Origin: Verticillium longisporum
Taxonomy: Eukaryota > Ascomycota > Sordariomycetes > Glomerellales > Plectosphaerellaceae
Direction: 5' to 3'
Assembly: GCA_019188255.1 (NCBI GenBank)
Contig: JAETXT010000005.1
Coordinates: 4,712,001 to 4,776,000 of the forward strand
Length of the DNA stretch: 64,000 bases
In this document: one piece after another, positions 1 to 11,200 of the stretch
How the letters are laid out: every line of letters starts with the position of its first letter
How positions within the stretch are numbered: position 1 is the stretch's first letter
Program-made: the position numbers and the translations under genes
Notes under the pieces: model-generated
Seen by the model: the letters and a program-made list of their open reading frames with translations, nothing else
What the model was told of the DNA's origin: nothing
Database searches by the model: none

Positions 1-620
1 ATCTGCCTGCCAACTTGTGACCTTGGGCCTGCGCAGACCTTAACTACAGGCCCCCGCAACCGCCCACCTGCCATTCCGACCCTCACTTCTCCCTCCTTCA
101 ACCCACCCACGCCTGCCAGTTCTGCCGCATCCGTCAACACTTCAAATCATCACCCATTCCACCGCATCCGGCACAAAAGACACCAACTTCAACAACACTG
201 CACCATTAAAGAGAGAGCTTCATCGTCTTCGAAACGTCTTTCTTCAAGCTATTCACCATCCGCACACTACTCTATTCGAACCCGGCGCATTCCATCTCAT
301 CGTCGCAAACCAGTCGCAAACCAGTCGCATCCCGCCAGAAGCGCCCATCGCCAACCTCTTCCACCACCCACTCAACCAGAACCACCCACAATGCTGATGC
401 CCTCAGCCTTCTCGTGCGATGCGTCACAGCAGCACTACCCGTCATATCCTCACACTCGCCTGCAGTCGGCCCTCTTCGCCTCGCCGCCCGCCAGCCCCCT
501 ACCCTTGCCTCCACACCCGCCATTGGCAACATCTTCAACACCTGCCGCTCGCTGCAGTCTCTCCTCACAACACCACCACCACCAGAGCGCGCGCAATTGA
601 CGCAGCTGCCCACACCGCCC
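1..620. other. C/A-rich leader or intergenic stretch
   Basis: No gene is called here. The stretch is C- and A-rich, like fungal 5' leaders, and probably feeds the gene starting at 621. An 11-base unit (GTCGCAAACCA) is repeated in tandem from about 302. The frame of the downstream gene stays open back to about 210 but has no ATG before 621, so an unseen upstream exon is possible. Confidence 0.4.
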
Positions 621-1237
621 ATGGCTCACGCGCCATCTCCTATCAAGCTCCGCCTGCGCCCTCGCGCGCCGAGGCCCGACAACTCCTCTGCCCCCGACTC
701 CCGCCCTCGCAAGAAGATTGTGAAGCGCGCGCCGCCCCGGGGCGCAAACAAGCGCCGCCGTGGTGCCGATGACGACCTTGGTCGCATGGACCTCACCAGC
801 GACGATGACAGCGATAACCAAATTGAAGCCGACAGCGAGAGCGACGCCGACGTCCCCGCCATGCCTGCCGCTCCCTCTACGCCGAAGCGCGCGCGCATCG
901 CTCCCGAGGTCATCCCCTCGGCCTCGCCCGTACCGACTACCACAACCTGCACGCCGCGTCAGATACAAACCTGCCCCTCCTGAACCTGGCGCAAGGCAGC
1001 GGCGTCGAGGTGGAGCGTGATGGCGAGCACTGGAGCACCGAGGACGATCGCATTCTTGTGGAACTCGTCCTCGAGAAGCTTCGTCTCAGCAAGACAGAAT
1101 GGCAAGACTGCGCACGCAGCCTTGGCAAGGACCGCAACAGCCTGTCGCGCAGGTGGCGGAGCCTCATGGCCCAGGGCGATGTCGGACTCAAGCCTACACG
1201 CGCGAGTCGACGGGGCAAGCTCCACGGAACGTGGTGA
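621..1237 (+). CDS. SANT/Myb-like DNA-binding protein, frame broken once
   Basis: This is a small basic/acidic nuclear-type protein of about 205 residues. The first part has clusters of R and K, then an acidic serine stretch (about residues 55-78, rich in D, E and S). The last 75 residues form a SANT/Myb-like helix bundle: WSTEDDRILVELVLEKL, then W in KTEWQDCARSLGKD, then RRWRSLM, with the spaced tryptophans of the family. The two parts lie in different frames. Adding one C to the CCC run at 927-929 joins them as SASP-RTDYHNLHAASD, and no intron of workable length fits. I chose ATG 621 because its context (CCCATGG) is good and it is the first ATG in frame. Role and targets are unknown. Family assignment is fairly secure; the exact start is not. 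Confidence 0.6.
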
Positions 1238-3725
1238 GCGCACTTGTCGCTCTTTCTATCTATTGTATAATCTTCGGGCGCATGTGCCCATTTTTGTGTG
1301 TTTAAGCATGGCTGTGGATATGGCGTTTACATGGAGATATGGCCCCTCGAGGCTTGGATTGGTACCGCATTGGGTCTGACATCGCGCCAGATGCGCTTGA
1401 TTTTGGGAGGCTTCCAGAGAACCAGAATGTTGCGCGAACAATGCGACGCGAATTGAATCATCAACTTGATATCACATATTGGCCCTTGCTTCACTGATCT
1501 GTGACTTGAATTCCTTTTCTTTACATCTTCATGTGCAAGGCACGACGCGCGGTTTCATCTTGCGATCGACAACCTCAGCAGTTATCTGTCGCACCTGGAT
1601 GACCTCTATGAGCCAGCATCGACGCGATGCGACGCAATTGCGACAGGCACTAGATAATCGCCCAGTCAACAACCCTCACCCCCCTCCCCTCCTCGGGGTC
1701 CCTCGTCGCGGGAATTTTCAGGGTCCCCCCTCAGACCCCGAAACCCAGCGTCCAGGCTGGCACAAGGAGAAAAAACCCAGTGGCCGGTTGTGCTAGGCCT
1801 TTGCACAAAACGAAGTGGCTGGGGTTCTCAGACACAGATTTCGCTTCCGTTTCCGTAAACGGGGGGAAAGAACTCTTTGCTGGATATCTCCCAAACGGTG
1901 CACAGGCCCCTTCTGGGGGCCCCAGCGGCCCCAGCCACTGCATAGAATTCCAGCAAAAGGCCCTTGTCTGCACAAGCAGGCAGCTCCTGAAGTGAGCCGC
2001 CTCAATTTCAAACAGACCAGCATCTGGATTCGGCTGCTTCCTGCTGTGCCGCACCTAGCATTCCTTCTGTGCCTGGGACCTGAGACAAGCAGGGGAATTC
2101 TGCACCAGAAGGACCGGCAAGAACGTGGCCACGAACGGCGCTGCCCATGTGCCGTAGGGAAAGAAAGGATGGATGTCCCTGGAGGGGGAAGCGCTGGAAT
2201 GTTCACCGTTCAGTCGGCGCCCATCCCCTTGGCGCGCTCGGGCCGTGCCTGCGGCGGGGCGCGGGTAGAGGGGTCGGAAAGGGCTCGCTTTCTCATATGC
2301 CGGTTGCCTGGCATGGACGGCTTTCCGGGCTGAGCCTGGCTTCCGTTCTGGCGCGAACTCTGCGCTCATTGACTTTGGGATTGCAGTGGAAGACACCGCC
2401 ATGGGAATGGACGTCAAAGCACAGGCACTGGTGCAAAGCTTGTTCTTGTCAAGACGCGGCAGTCGGGCATACCTTGCTGTTACGTCTCGATCAACTGGCG
2501 GCAGCGACCCAGCAAGCGAATCGCTGAGGTGGCTAGCCTTTCCGCGTTCACCAATCGGGGACGGCGTTGTCACCAAGCTTTCCCATCTTTCGGTAGGTTA
2601 CTTGTCGTAGTAGACGAGGGTTCCAATGCCGTAATGTATCTCGCATCATGTCTACGTCGTCGGCGTCTTGGCTGGGCCCTAGGTGCCCCGTCTGCATGCT
2701 TTAACAAACGGTAATGCTGAGCAAACAATCACCTCGAACCTTGAATAAACGGAAACGTCTTGAGAATAATCTTATCGTAACAGTCAACACGGTAAAACCA
2801 TCAGATCCCAGAATACCAATGCTTAGAAAGTGCATTGTAGGTTCTGCATCTGTGTGTTGCGCCTCGGTACCCTCGAGAGACTGTCAGTTGGTGTGGGGAT
2901 CCAGTGTGCCTCATCACCCTTCTCGTTGCTATTCCAACAACTCGCTCGGGAATCTGTGGCCCATCCGTAGGCCTGCAGGAAGAATCTTCTGCCTTGACGT
3001 TGATGACGGACCTGGCATCTAATTCTCTCAGGACCCGTAATCTCAGACCGCTTAGCAGCCGAGTTCTTTCTATCGTCTGTCTACCTGAATGCATCTGAGA
3101 GACTGGTACTACTAGTTATCGAGCTGAGAATCCCCTCTATTAGGGTTTGTCGCCTCGAAGACGTTTCCGCACCACTGCTTCTCGTCCTGGTGCTATTTAA
3201 GCAGGCATAGTTGTTTGAACGGGTGCCTCCTCTCGGTTCTAAAGCCTCTGTAACGAACGCATCGACATTGTCAATCATGGGAAGCCCAAGCCATGGGCGG
3301 CATTAGGTGGCTCGAGGCTTTCGACTTCGGACATGGGACCACGTAAGAGTCGAATAGTCGAAAGACCTCATTGACAAAGAGGAATAGACCCAGAATCACT
3401 ACTACTCATCATGAGTGCGACTGTTAAAGTCCAGTCACCGATCACGGGCAAACCAAGGTCAACTTGGGGATATTCATAGTTCATGACTCTAGGTTCTATT
3501 ACGGGCATTCACACTGTCACGCATTCATCAGGATCACAAATAATCTTGAGCCAATATCACTGCGCCTAAGAAAATGGAATTGCATATCAGTTTCAGTTCG
3601 ATACCGTTCTGAGCAGTGTCTTCATCTCGAACGACCAATAAGCCAGCATGTCATGTATCATTCAACGTCGCTGTCGTCAAAAAGCAAGGTCTCCAAGCCA
3701 ACATATCAAATTCTGAGCAACGAGC
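1238..3725. other. Gene-free stretch, about 2.5 kb
   Basis: I see no supportable gene. Frames over 100 codons occur on both strands but overlap each other and show no domain or splice logic. Base composition falls from GC-rich (to about 2600) to clearly more A/T (2700-3700). The second half may be degraded sequence, but no transposon ends or recognisable remnants are visible. Confidence 0.5.
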
Positions 3726-5294
3726 TCAGTCATCTTCATCGCCACCGTAATGTTCCTCGTAAGCCTCCTCATAGGCCTCACGTGCCTCCTCAGCAGCCTC
3801 ATGATCGCTGCTACTGGCGTCCGAGTCGGCGGCGGCGGCCAGAGCCTCTTCATACTCGGCACGGGCATCAGCAACCTCCTCGCGATCACTAGAATCGACA
3901 GAGTTTCCGTCGGCATCCGTGGCACCAAGAACAGGGGGAGGGCCGTCCTCAAAGGCGGGCTCATCAGCCTGAGGGGGCGGTGCGTAGTAGTTCGGCTCGG
4001 GAGGGGGGGCGTAGTAAGCTTGCTCAGGAGGGGGCGCGGCGGCCGCAGCAGCCTGCTGCTGTTGAGCCTCGTCATCAGAATCATCTTCACGCAAGTTAGC
4101 AACAGGCACTCCATCTAACATGGGGAATTTGACTCACTCATGGCATTAGCAATCAGAGCACCGCCGACGGCGCCGACAGCGAGTCCACCGGCTGCACCTA
4201 GGAGCATGCCACTGCTGCTCTTCTTTTGCCCGGTGCCGTGACCATTGTAGGGGTCGTTCCCGTAGGCGCGAGACTGGTCGTGACCGGGCTGACCGTAACC
4301 AGGCTGGCCGTAACTGGGCTGACCATAAGGCGAAGGGGCTCCATAGCCGCCTGGTTGGCCGTAAGGCGAAGGAGCTCCATAGCCTCCAGGGGCTGGGGAA
4401 TCATAGCCCGAGCCGGGGGTGGGCTGCTGCCCGTAGTAGCTACCACCGTGGCCACCAGGGGCGGGAGAACCGAACGCTCTAGTGCCGGAATGCTCTTCGC
4501 CCGGGCGGGGGCCAACCGGAGGTGCTGAGGGCGGAGGCGGAGCAGGGTGCTCCCATTGCGAACGGCCCGTGTTGTGGTCAACGTAGAACCAACGCTGGTA
4601 CTGGGCGTTCCACTGGGCAACCCAGCCGGGAGGGACGGAGGGCGCAGCCATGGGAGGTGGGCCGTCGGGAGCCGGAGCGGGGAGGGCTGGGACTCGGAAG
4701 CGGGGTTCGGGGCGTAGCTGCCGTGGCCGTTGCTGTAGCCGGAATCGGTATGTTGGGGCTGTGCAGCCTGAGAGGGGTAGTAGCTGCGGCTATCTGTGAA
4801 AGCGGATTGGAGGACCACCGCACGATGCGGCGAACCCCCAGCGGACGTCAGCAAGTCTATTCGAACGACAATACGGCGGTAGAGACGCAAACGGCGGTCT
4901 ATCAATCAAAACGAGACGAAAGTAGGCTCAGTGCCCTGTGTACGTCCCCGGTGCTCGTGTGGGGATGACGAGCAGCTTGTGCCAAGCAGTAGTCTGCCCC
5001 ATCGCGAGGGATATCGACCCAGCAGACCGAGGTGGGTATTTCTCTTGATAGGACAGAAAGACGGGGGAACAGCAAAATTTCAAGAAATGTAGACAAGCTC
5101 AAGGCAGTAGCAGACAGGCTGGGGATTTCACAGGTGGGAATGATGAGAGATGCTGGTCTTGGGGTCAGGCACGTACCACTGGACTGGTGCTGAGGAGCGG
5201 GTGACTCTTCGGGCTTCTTCTCGTCCTTCTTGTCATCGGAAAAAGAGGTCTTGAGGTCCTCAAACTCCTTGGTGAGCTTCTTGAAGAAAGACAT
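3726..5294 (-). CDS. WW-domain protein with glycine-zipper segment
   Basis: Three exons on the minus strand: 5294-5177, 4793-4138 and 4084-3726. The donors are GTACGT and GTGAGT and the acceptors CAG and AAG; the last intron (53 nt) has a clear GCTAAC branch site. The N-terminus is short, lysine-rich and helical (MSFFKKLTKEFEDLK). A Tyr/Ser/Pro-rich segment follows, then a WW domain (PPGWVAQWNAQYQRWFYVDH, with the second tryptophan in SQWEHP), then Gly/Tyr/Pro repeats of the SYGQPGYGQ type. Next is a glycine-zipper hydrophobic stretch (MLLGAAGGLAVGAVGGALIA) and an acidic C-terminus. WW domains bind proline-rich partners and the zipper suggests membrane contact; the actual role is unknown. The frame breaks once between the Ser/Pro segment and the WW domain. 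One extra base in the GGGG run at 4679-4682 repairs it. Confidence 0.75.
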
Positions 5295-7234
5295 GGTTGG
5301 GACTGGTATCTGAGATCTTGGCTCTTTGCCTAGGTTGCAAAAGTTGTCGATGAGGGTCAAGTCTTGGTCCGGGTGTGTCGGTGAGAGACTTGGTGGTCTT
5401 GGAGGGCTTGGGTGCTTGTACGTATGCTTGAATGCAACCTGGTTGAATGCGGGAAGGCCCGAGGTGACGACTGAAGGCTCACTAGACAGTCGAACGGACG
5501 CGGGGTTTGCTTGCCTTGCGTAGAGCTCACAGCAGATGTGCTTCGGTTGCGATGGGAGCTGAGAAAGAAATCCTGGAAAAACGGCTTTGGACTCTTGGGA
5601 ATGCCGAGCTTCAGACCAGACAAAGGGTGAGGGAATTCTGATTTTTGTAGCCGAGCAGCAGGAGAAAACAATGCGAGCAGAATTGGGAGGCAGCCGAGAG
5701 GTTCGATCGCATAAGAGGCCACAAGGTGGGAGGGCAGGAGGGCAAGAAGGGGCGGGCAATTTGCAGAGGCAGGACCCCTCTTGCTACTTTGGGCAGATGA
5801 CGAGGGGCAGCAGCGGAAACTGGTGTGCGAGGCAAAGATTCTAAATGAGGGGTTCAACCCACGCACCAAACGATCCCCATGTTCGGGTAAGAGTTGCATA
5901 TTGGTGGTAGTGGTGACTGCCCTCCATGACATGCTGCTCGTGCCATTCACTCATGCCACGCTGCTGCTGCTACTGCTGCTGCTGCCGCTGATGTTGCTGT
6001 CCGCGCCAAGCCTGGCCCTGTGCTGCAGGTGTGATTCACTGGCACCCATCCAATTCATCCCACCCCAGTACCACACATACATCCTTCCCTACCTAGGTAC
6101 CTACCTAGATACTTTACTGTACCTTATGCACATCATGTGTGTTCTCGAGGCGCATTCGCCATCAAAATCATACCCAGCAAGTAAAGCGAATCTGATCATG
6201 AGCAACGTGGCTTGTCGTCCGTGATTGATTGCCTCTGGCTGCCTCCCGCCGAAGCCCCCTGCGACCTCCATCCACCGCAGGAAAGGGAGTATGGTCCGCC
6301 ATCAAGTCGCATCCCGGGGCCAAGACTTTGACTAACGACATCTTGCTTTTGAACCGAACGTCCGAGTTACATGCCGAAATTGAAACTCCCCAAGCATTTG
6401 CCAGCTCAACATGACCTGGCACATGGACACTACTGGCGAGCACTAGCAACCGCCCGTCGTCCCGTCGCTCCCTCCCGTCTTCCCGCGTGCTTCTCTCAAA
6501 CACGTTGATCAAGCGACCGCCGAACGCAGAGCGCGAAACGACTACCAGACGACGAAACAACCAAGGAACAGAGGTAGCCTGTCAGCAACGCCCAGCAAGG
6601 CGCGACGGAGCACTGCAATGGGCCCTGGAGCTTGGAACCCCGGCTGGTGGAGCTTTGAGGCTCTGGGCATCGCTTCAGGCGAGCTCTCCATTTGCTACGA
6701 TACCCCTGCATGGTAGGCTGCCGAGTGTACTGGCCGCAGACAATCTAACGCTTTTGGTAGTGTACACGTACGCCTGCCAAGACGACTGCCGGCAACCCTT
6801 CCACCGGTCCTACCGCTGGACCCTGACAAAAAGACCCCCCAAGGCCGAACAATAACCACTGACGCGCCCTACCGAGTCATCCATGTCGGCCTTGTGACTC
6901 GCCAGTGGTGTGAAGAGCACCCCTTTCAACATTGATTTTGACCCCCCTTCCCCAGTTATGCCGCGCAACGCGACTCAAACCCGAGAGACACGACGGCGGC
7001 CCCCCCGAGCGCTGATCGACTTCTGATACGATACGGGTAGGGTGGTTAGGTTTGCTATCTGGCATTTTTCTGCTTTTCTTCCTGATGGTCCGTTCCAATC
7101 CATCTCATCTTTGAACTTTCATCTCTCCTCTCGTTGACATTTCTCTCAAACGCCTTCTACCGCATACGATCCGGAACCGAGACGCTCCCCTGCCCGATAC
7201 CTTCCATCCAGACCATCAAGCATTCCAGCCAGCC
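5295..7234. other. Intergenic region between divergent genes
   Basis: About 1.9 kb lies between the WW-domain gene and the CYSTM gene, which are transcribed away from each other. It should hold both promoters. It contains a CTG-type triplet run near 5958-6000 and a copy of the dispersed ACCTAGGTACCT motif near 6089-6112. No coding exon is supported. Confidence 0.5.
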
Positions 7235-7805
7235 ATGTCGTACCAGCAGCAGTATGTCTGTGCTTGTTCCCTGACCCCTAGCTTCTTCTCCTGCCTTAGC
7301 TGGCGATCCACCAATCCCCGTTCTTTCGCGCATGCGCTTCGAACTCGTTCCCAACAAACGCCCCCCTCGAACAATCATGCCATACTCCTTTGCTTGGAGA
7401 GGAAGACTCGCCGCTGACGATCTTATCACAGAGGCTACTACGGAGCTCCCCCTCCTCAGGGCGGCTACCCTCCCCCTGAGGGCTACCAGCAGGGCTACCC
7501 TCCTCCCGGCCAGCCCGTAAGTTTTCTTGATCGCACACCTATCACGGCAGTCCATTGACCGCTCGTCTGTTCTGCAGATGTACTACCCCCCTCAGGGCCA
7601 CGCTCCCCCACCTCCTCCTCCCCAGCAGGAGGAGAAGAGCCACGGCTGCCTCTACACCTGGTAATCCTCCGAACGAAATTTCAACCCGGGCATCCTGCTT
7701 CTAATACTGACTTTCCTCAGTATTGCCACGCTCTGCTGCTGCTGGCTCTGCGGCGAAACGTGCTCTTGCTGTCTAGACTGTCTTGATTGCTGCGACTGCT
7801 GTTAA
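7235..7805 (+). CDS. CYSTM-type small cysteine-rich membrane protein
   Basis: Four exons: 7235-7251, 7432-7516, 7578-7660 and 7721-7805. Donors are GTATGT, GTAAGT and GTAATC and all acceptors are CAG. The 89-residue product begins MSYQQQGYYGAPPP and runs through Gly/Tyr/Pro/Gln repeats. It ends in a cysteine-dense tail (CIATLCCCWLCGETCSC, then further CC pairs to the stop). That layout is typical of CYSTM proteins, which are tail-anchored stress-related membrane proteins in fungi and plants. The first coding exon is only 17 nt, so a single-exon gene finder would miss the gene. All exon phases agree, and the joined frame has no internal stop. Expression and partners cannot be judged from sequence. 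Confidence 0.85.
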
Positions 7806-8320
7806 ACCCCAGTATTGAAACTACAGCGAACTTTTGACGGCCGCGATCTGTGTGAGGACAGCTGAGACTGACTGATTCCCTTATTATTTCAACTTTTGTG
7901 TTGCGGGACACAACGGACGGAGAGCTGCAAAATGCGCTGGCCAAGAAGGAGGAAAGCAATACTTGGCCGACTCCTGCTCCAGTTCTAACGTCCTGCTGAA
8001 TACTTTTCAAACATGGCAACCGAGGCGTTTATTCGAACTCCTCTTATTCGCATCAACATTTGGTCGGATCACTTACAACTACCGACACTCGACGACTCTC
8101 TGTCAAATATAGTTTCCTTGCGTATAATTCCACCACTACTACGGTGGGAGACGGAGAATATAGGACGAATCAACCATAATCACGTGCAGTCAAGGTCTTG
8201 TTGTGAAAACAAAAGATGAAAGCGATGACCATGGCTCCGGCTGACACCTGCCGAAGTCAGTGCGGTAAGGAGATTTGTTGCCGATGACGAATTGCTTCCT
8301 CCTGTCCGTCCAGCGTTTTC
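7806..8320. other. 3' region between convergent genes
   Basis: About 515 bases separate the ends of the CYSTM gene and the calmodulin-like gene. The composition is A/T-richer, as expected for 3' untranslated regions. I see no other feature. Confidence 0.5.
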
Positions 8321-9220
8321 TCATTTCTTAGGCGCCATGAGCTGAACAAATTCATGATCTGCGAATGGTGGGTCAGCAACCATCTTTCGAAGCCAAAGGC
8401 CATGGCGAAGCTTACAGTCGATGGAGCCGTTGCCATCAAGGTCGGCATGCTTGACCATTTCATCGATCTCGTCATCGGTATGCTTCTGGCCCAGCGAGAT
8501 GAGCACGGAGCGCAGCTCGCTAGAGGAGACGGAGCCGCTTCCGTCCTTGTCGAAGACTTCAAAAGCTGCGACGAGTTCGTTTTCAGTACTACCGACGGGG
8601 CGGGCCGGAGCAGCCATGATCTCGAGGAATTCTGGCGCAGGAGGCACATGTTAGATCAGACATGGCGAGATCAAGATGAGGCAGCTGACCGTCAAAATCG
8701 ATACGGCCGTCACCGTCCGTGTCAATCTCCTTGATCATCTCCTTAACCTCTTCAAGACTTGGCTTAAGACCGAGCGACTTCATCGCAATCTGAAGCTCGC
8801 TCGGGCTGATGTCGCCTGAAAGCGTCATGTTTTGTTAGTGTACATGAATACTCCTGTGCATGTGACTGGCGCCAGCCACGGCAGGGACCGTTGCAACGTC
8901 GCAAGGCTGGGACATGGTGACTAGTGTGGGAAGACATACCTGTGCCATCGCGATCCTAGGTGGGTGGGCTCATGTCAGCTTGGAGGGAAAGCTATTTCAA
9001 GAAATCTGCACTAGTACATACAAAGATCTTGAAGACCTCTTTGAGGTCGGTGTATTGCTCTTGGGTGAGGTTAGTGACGGCTGTGGAAGGCTATGAACAA
9101 GCGGGGTCAGCAACGTGGTGAGCTTCGGCGCTTGGGACAGCTGGGCGCGGGGCAAGGAGGGGGGAAGGGGCGCACGCGCGCGCGCGCGGAGGCGGCAGTC
9201 GGGCGGCAGACACGAACCAT
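8321..9220 (-). CDS. Calmodulin-like EF-hand protein
   Basis: Six coding exons give 155 residues: 9220-9218, 9090-9022, 8955-8940, 8815-8690, 8631-8416 and 8358-8321. There are four 12-residue calcium loops, each starting with D and ending with E: DRDGTGDISPSE, DTDGDGRIDFDE, DKDGSGSVSSSE and DLDGNGSIDYHE. The fourth is completed only after splicing the last intron. Length and layout match calmodulin (about 149 residues), but the linker region (EIMAAPARPVGSTENE) differs, so this looks like a calmodulin-like paralogue rather than canonical calmodulin. It should bind calcium and regulate targets; these are unknown. The first coding exon is inferred to be the ATG alone, followed by donor GTTCGT. 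This is the least certain part. Exon 3 is only 16 nt. Confidence 0.85.
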
Positions 9221-10792
9221 GATTTCCCGTGGATGACAACGAGCGGCGCTTGGGACAAGGATGGAGACGGGCTTCCAGAGTGCAGTGTATTGTCTGGAGT
9301 TGGCGTGATCCGAGCTGGGAGGGATAGGTCGTGCAGGATCAATTGGGTATGGTATGGTGTGGGTGTGGCCTGGTTTGGTTGTTGTTGGAGGACAGCTGAG
9401 CCGCGCGATTTCTCCGTAGGCTTAGCGTCAAGATGCTGGGGGAGGTCCCATCCCGCTCGCCCCTCCCGCCGCTCCCTTCTCTCGTTGCCCCTCACTCAAA
9501 TGCGAAGCTCTGCCCGTCGTTGCAGGCTTGTGATAGGCAGGCTGGCTGCGGTGTCCAATCCCAGCTCTTCCTTCACAAGTCAGCCCAGCCCTATGTGCAG
9601 CCCGCTTGCCGAAGGATGGCGGCCTGGGGGCAGATAGTCCGATGCGACGGCTATTCTCAGACCAGAGTGGTGGTGCATGTATCCTCAAAGTTGTGTGTTT
9701 GGTGCCGAGGAAAGGCGGGAAAATGGAGACATTCTGGACAACTGTGGGATCGCGCTTGCATGCAGGCATACGCGGCCTCACCACCACAAAGGTCCAGACA
9801 GTTTTGAGACGGTACTCCTCGTGATGATTCCCGGCCCGCCACAGAATTGCAATCTGAGAGTGGTAGGCTGCCTCTGATCTCACCAGATGGGGCAAGTAAC
9901 TTGGCTAGAAAGCACCCCCCCTCGGCCAACCTCCGTTCGGGCTGAGATTTGAACCCAGGGGAGGGGGAACGCCTCGTCAAGGTTTGGCTTGTCAGGTGTA
10001 ACTGACCTGAAGTGCGCCTTGCCAGCACAGTCGCCGGCTCCTTCCATCCCACGCCCACTCCAAGGTAGGTAGGTACTTAGCCTTGTTAGCTAAGGTACCT
10101 ACAGCCAGCCAGACGGACGGCCCCTCCAAGGGTCCTTGCCCCCGAATCCCTGCCCGACGTTCCGTTGCCGTTGCCCACGCCCGTCGCAGCTCTTTCCCAT
10201 GCCAGCTCAGCGCGCCAATTCCAGGTCCAGGCCCCCGCATCCTCGACGGAGGGGTACGATAGCTCTGTTGCGCTGTTGCTTGTCAGACGACGGGAGTCCA
10301 CCTCATCATCATTCCACCCCTCACAGGCCTCCGACTCTCCCGCCTACGACCCCTCCTATCATCACCAGGACAATCTCCTCGACAAATCTTGACATCCCCC
10401 TTTCCTGTTGCTTCGCCCCTCACTCACGCCGCCTTGCTTGTGTCCAGGAAGCTTGGTTGACCAGGACTTGGCAGACACTTGTGCATCTCAGCCAGCAAGC
10501 TCTCAGCCAGCAAGCTCTCAGCCAGCTAGCTCCCCTCCTTCTCGTGCCGAGCTCCTCGTCCCCGCCGCTCCACCTCACACTGGACACATCACCTCCCGTA
10601 TCACAACACGTGAGTTCCGACCACCCATCCAGCACCTGACCAGATTGATCCTGGACACGCCTGTCCTAGCGATCGGCGTCCATCAAGGCAGGCCCCTCAA
10701 TCTCCAGTGCTCATCTCTCGAGACAGCAGTGAAGTCTTTCGGAACTCGCGTTACGGCGTCCCACCTACAGCACTCATTCACACACCTACATC
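9221..10792. other. Intergenic and leader region
   Basis: No gene is supported. A (CG)n tract in the first intron of the neighbouring EF-hand gene lies just to the left, at about 9174-9188. Within this region there is an ACCT/AGGT palindromic cluster at about 10061-10105, and a 15-base unit (CAGCCAGCAAGCTCT) repeated about three times near 10487-10531. The last few hundred bases are pyrimidine-rich, like a 5' leader for the frame at 10793. Confidence 0.45.
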
Positions 10793-11200
10793 ATGTCCTA
10801 CGGGTATCCTGGCCAGGGAGGCTACGGCGCCAACCACGGCGGTTACGGTGGCGGCGGAGGCTATGATGCACCTCCCGGGCCGCCGCCTCCCGCCGCTACC
10901 ACCAAGATGAGTACGACCCTCCCCCGGGGCCACCGCCTCCCCGCCCCAGCTAGGGGGGATGACTATGGTGCTCCGCCGGGACCCCCGCCACCTCAGAGTT
11001 ATGGCGGACGCGATTACCACCGTCCGCCGCCTGGCCCACCCCCTCCTGAAGCGAACTATGCTGCTCCTCCCGGGCCGCCACCCTCGAGCGGGGACTGTCG
11101 AGAGTGTCAAGTTGGGTTGGGTGTGGTGTGGTGTGGTGTGGTGTGGTGTGGTGGGCGCAGGTGGATGGTAGGTATCATTCATTGGTGGGTGAGTAAGTGA
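10793..11200 (+). pseudogene. Orphan metacaspase-type proline-rich prodomain
   Basis: The frame starts MSYGYPGQGGYGANHGGYGG and continues with repeats of the APPGPPPP type. This resembles the Pro/Gly/Tyr prodomain of fungal metacaspases. The frame is disturbed. After the CCC run at 10889-10891 the sensible reading moves to another frame (YHQDEYDPPPGPPPP), which meets TAG at 10951-10953. The first frame then resumes (GDDYGAPPGPPPPQSYGG). After about 11090 it dissolves into a GTGTG repeat. No caspase p20 motifs (such as HYSGHG or DSCHSG) follow in the next kilobase in any frame. I therefore read it as a truncated remnant or a breakpoint. Other Gly/Pro-rich proteins have similar N-termini, so the family call is tentative. 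Confidence 0.45.
11121..11156. repeat. GTGTG pentamer tandem repeat
   Basis: A short run of GTGTG units lies just after the metacaspase-type prodomain frame, where the rest of that gene would be expected. Confidence 0.8.

Noticed and set aside
930..962. A 33-nt intron (GTACCG to CAG) to explain the SANT-gene frame change
   Set aside because: Too short and a multiple of three, so it would not change frame.
2055..2576. A 173-codon minus-strand frame in the left intergenic region
   Set aside because: It overlaps other equally long frames on both strands and shows no family resemblance.
4115..4137. A 23-nt intron in the WW-domain gene ending at TAG
   Set aside because: Too short to splice. A 53-nt alternative (4085-4137) with a GCTAAC branch site keeps the frame.
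9930..9965. A tRNA T-arm-like string (GATTTGAACCC)
   Set aside because: No matching acceptor stem, D arm or anticodon arm could be found around it on either strand.
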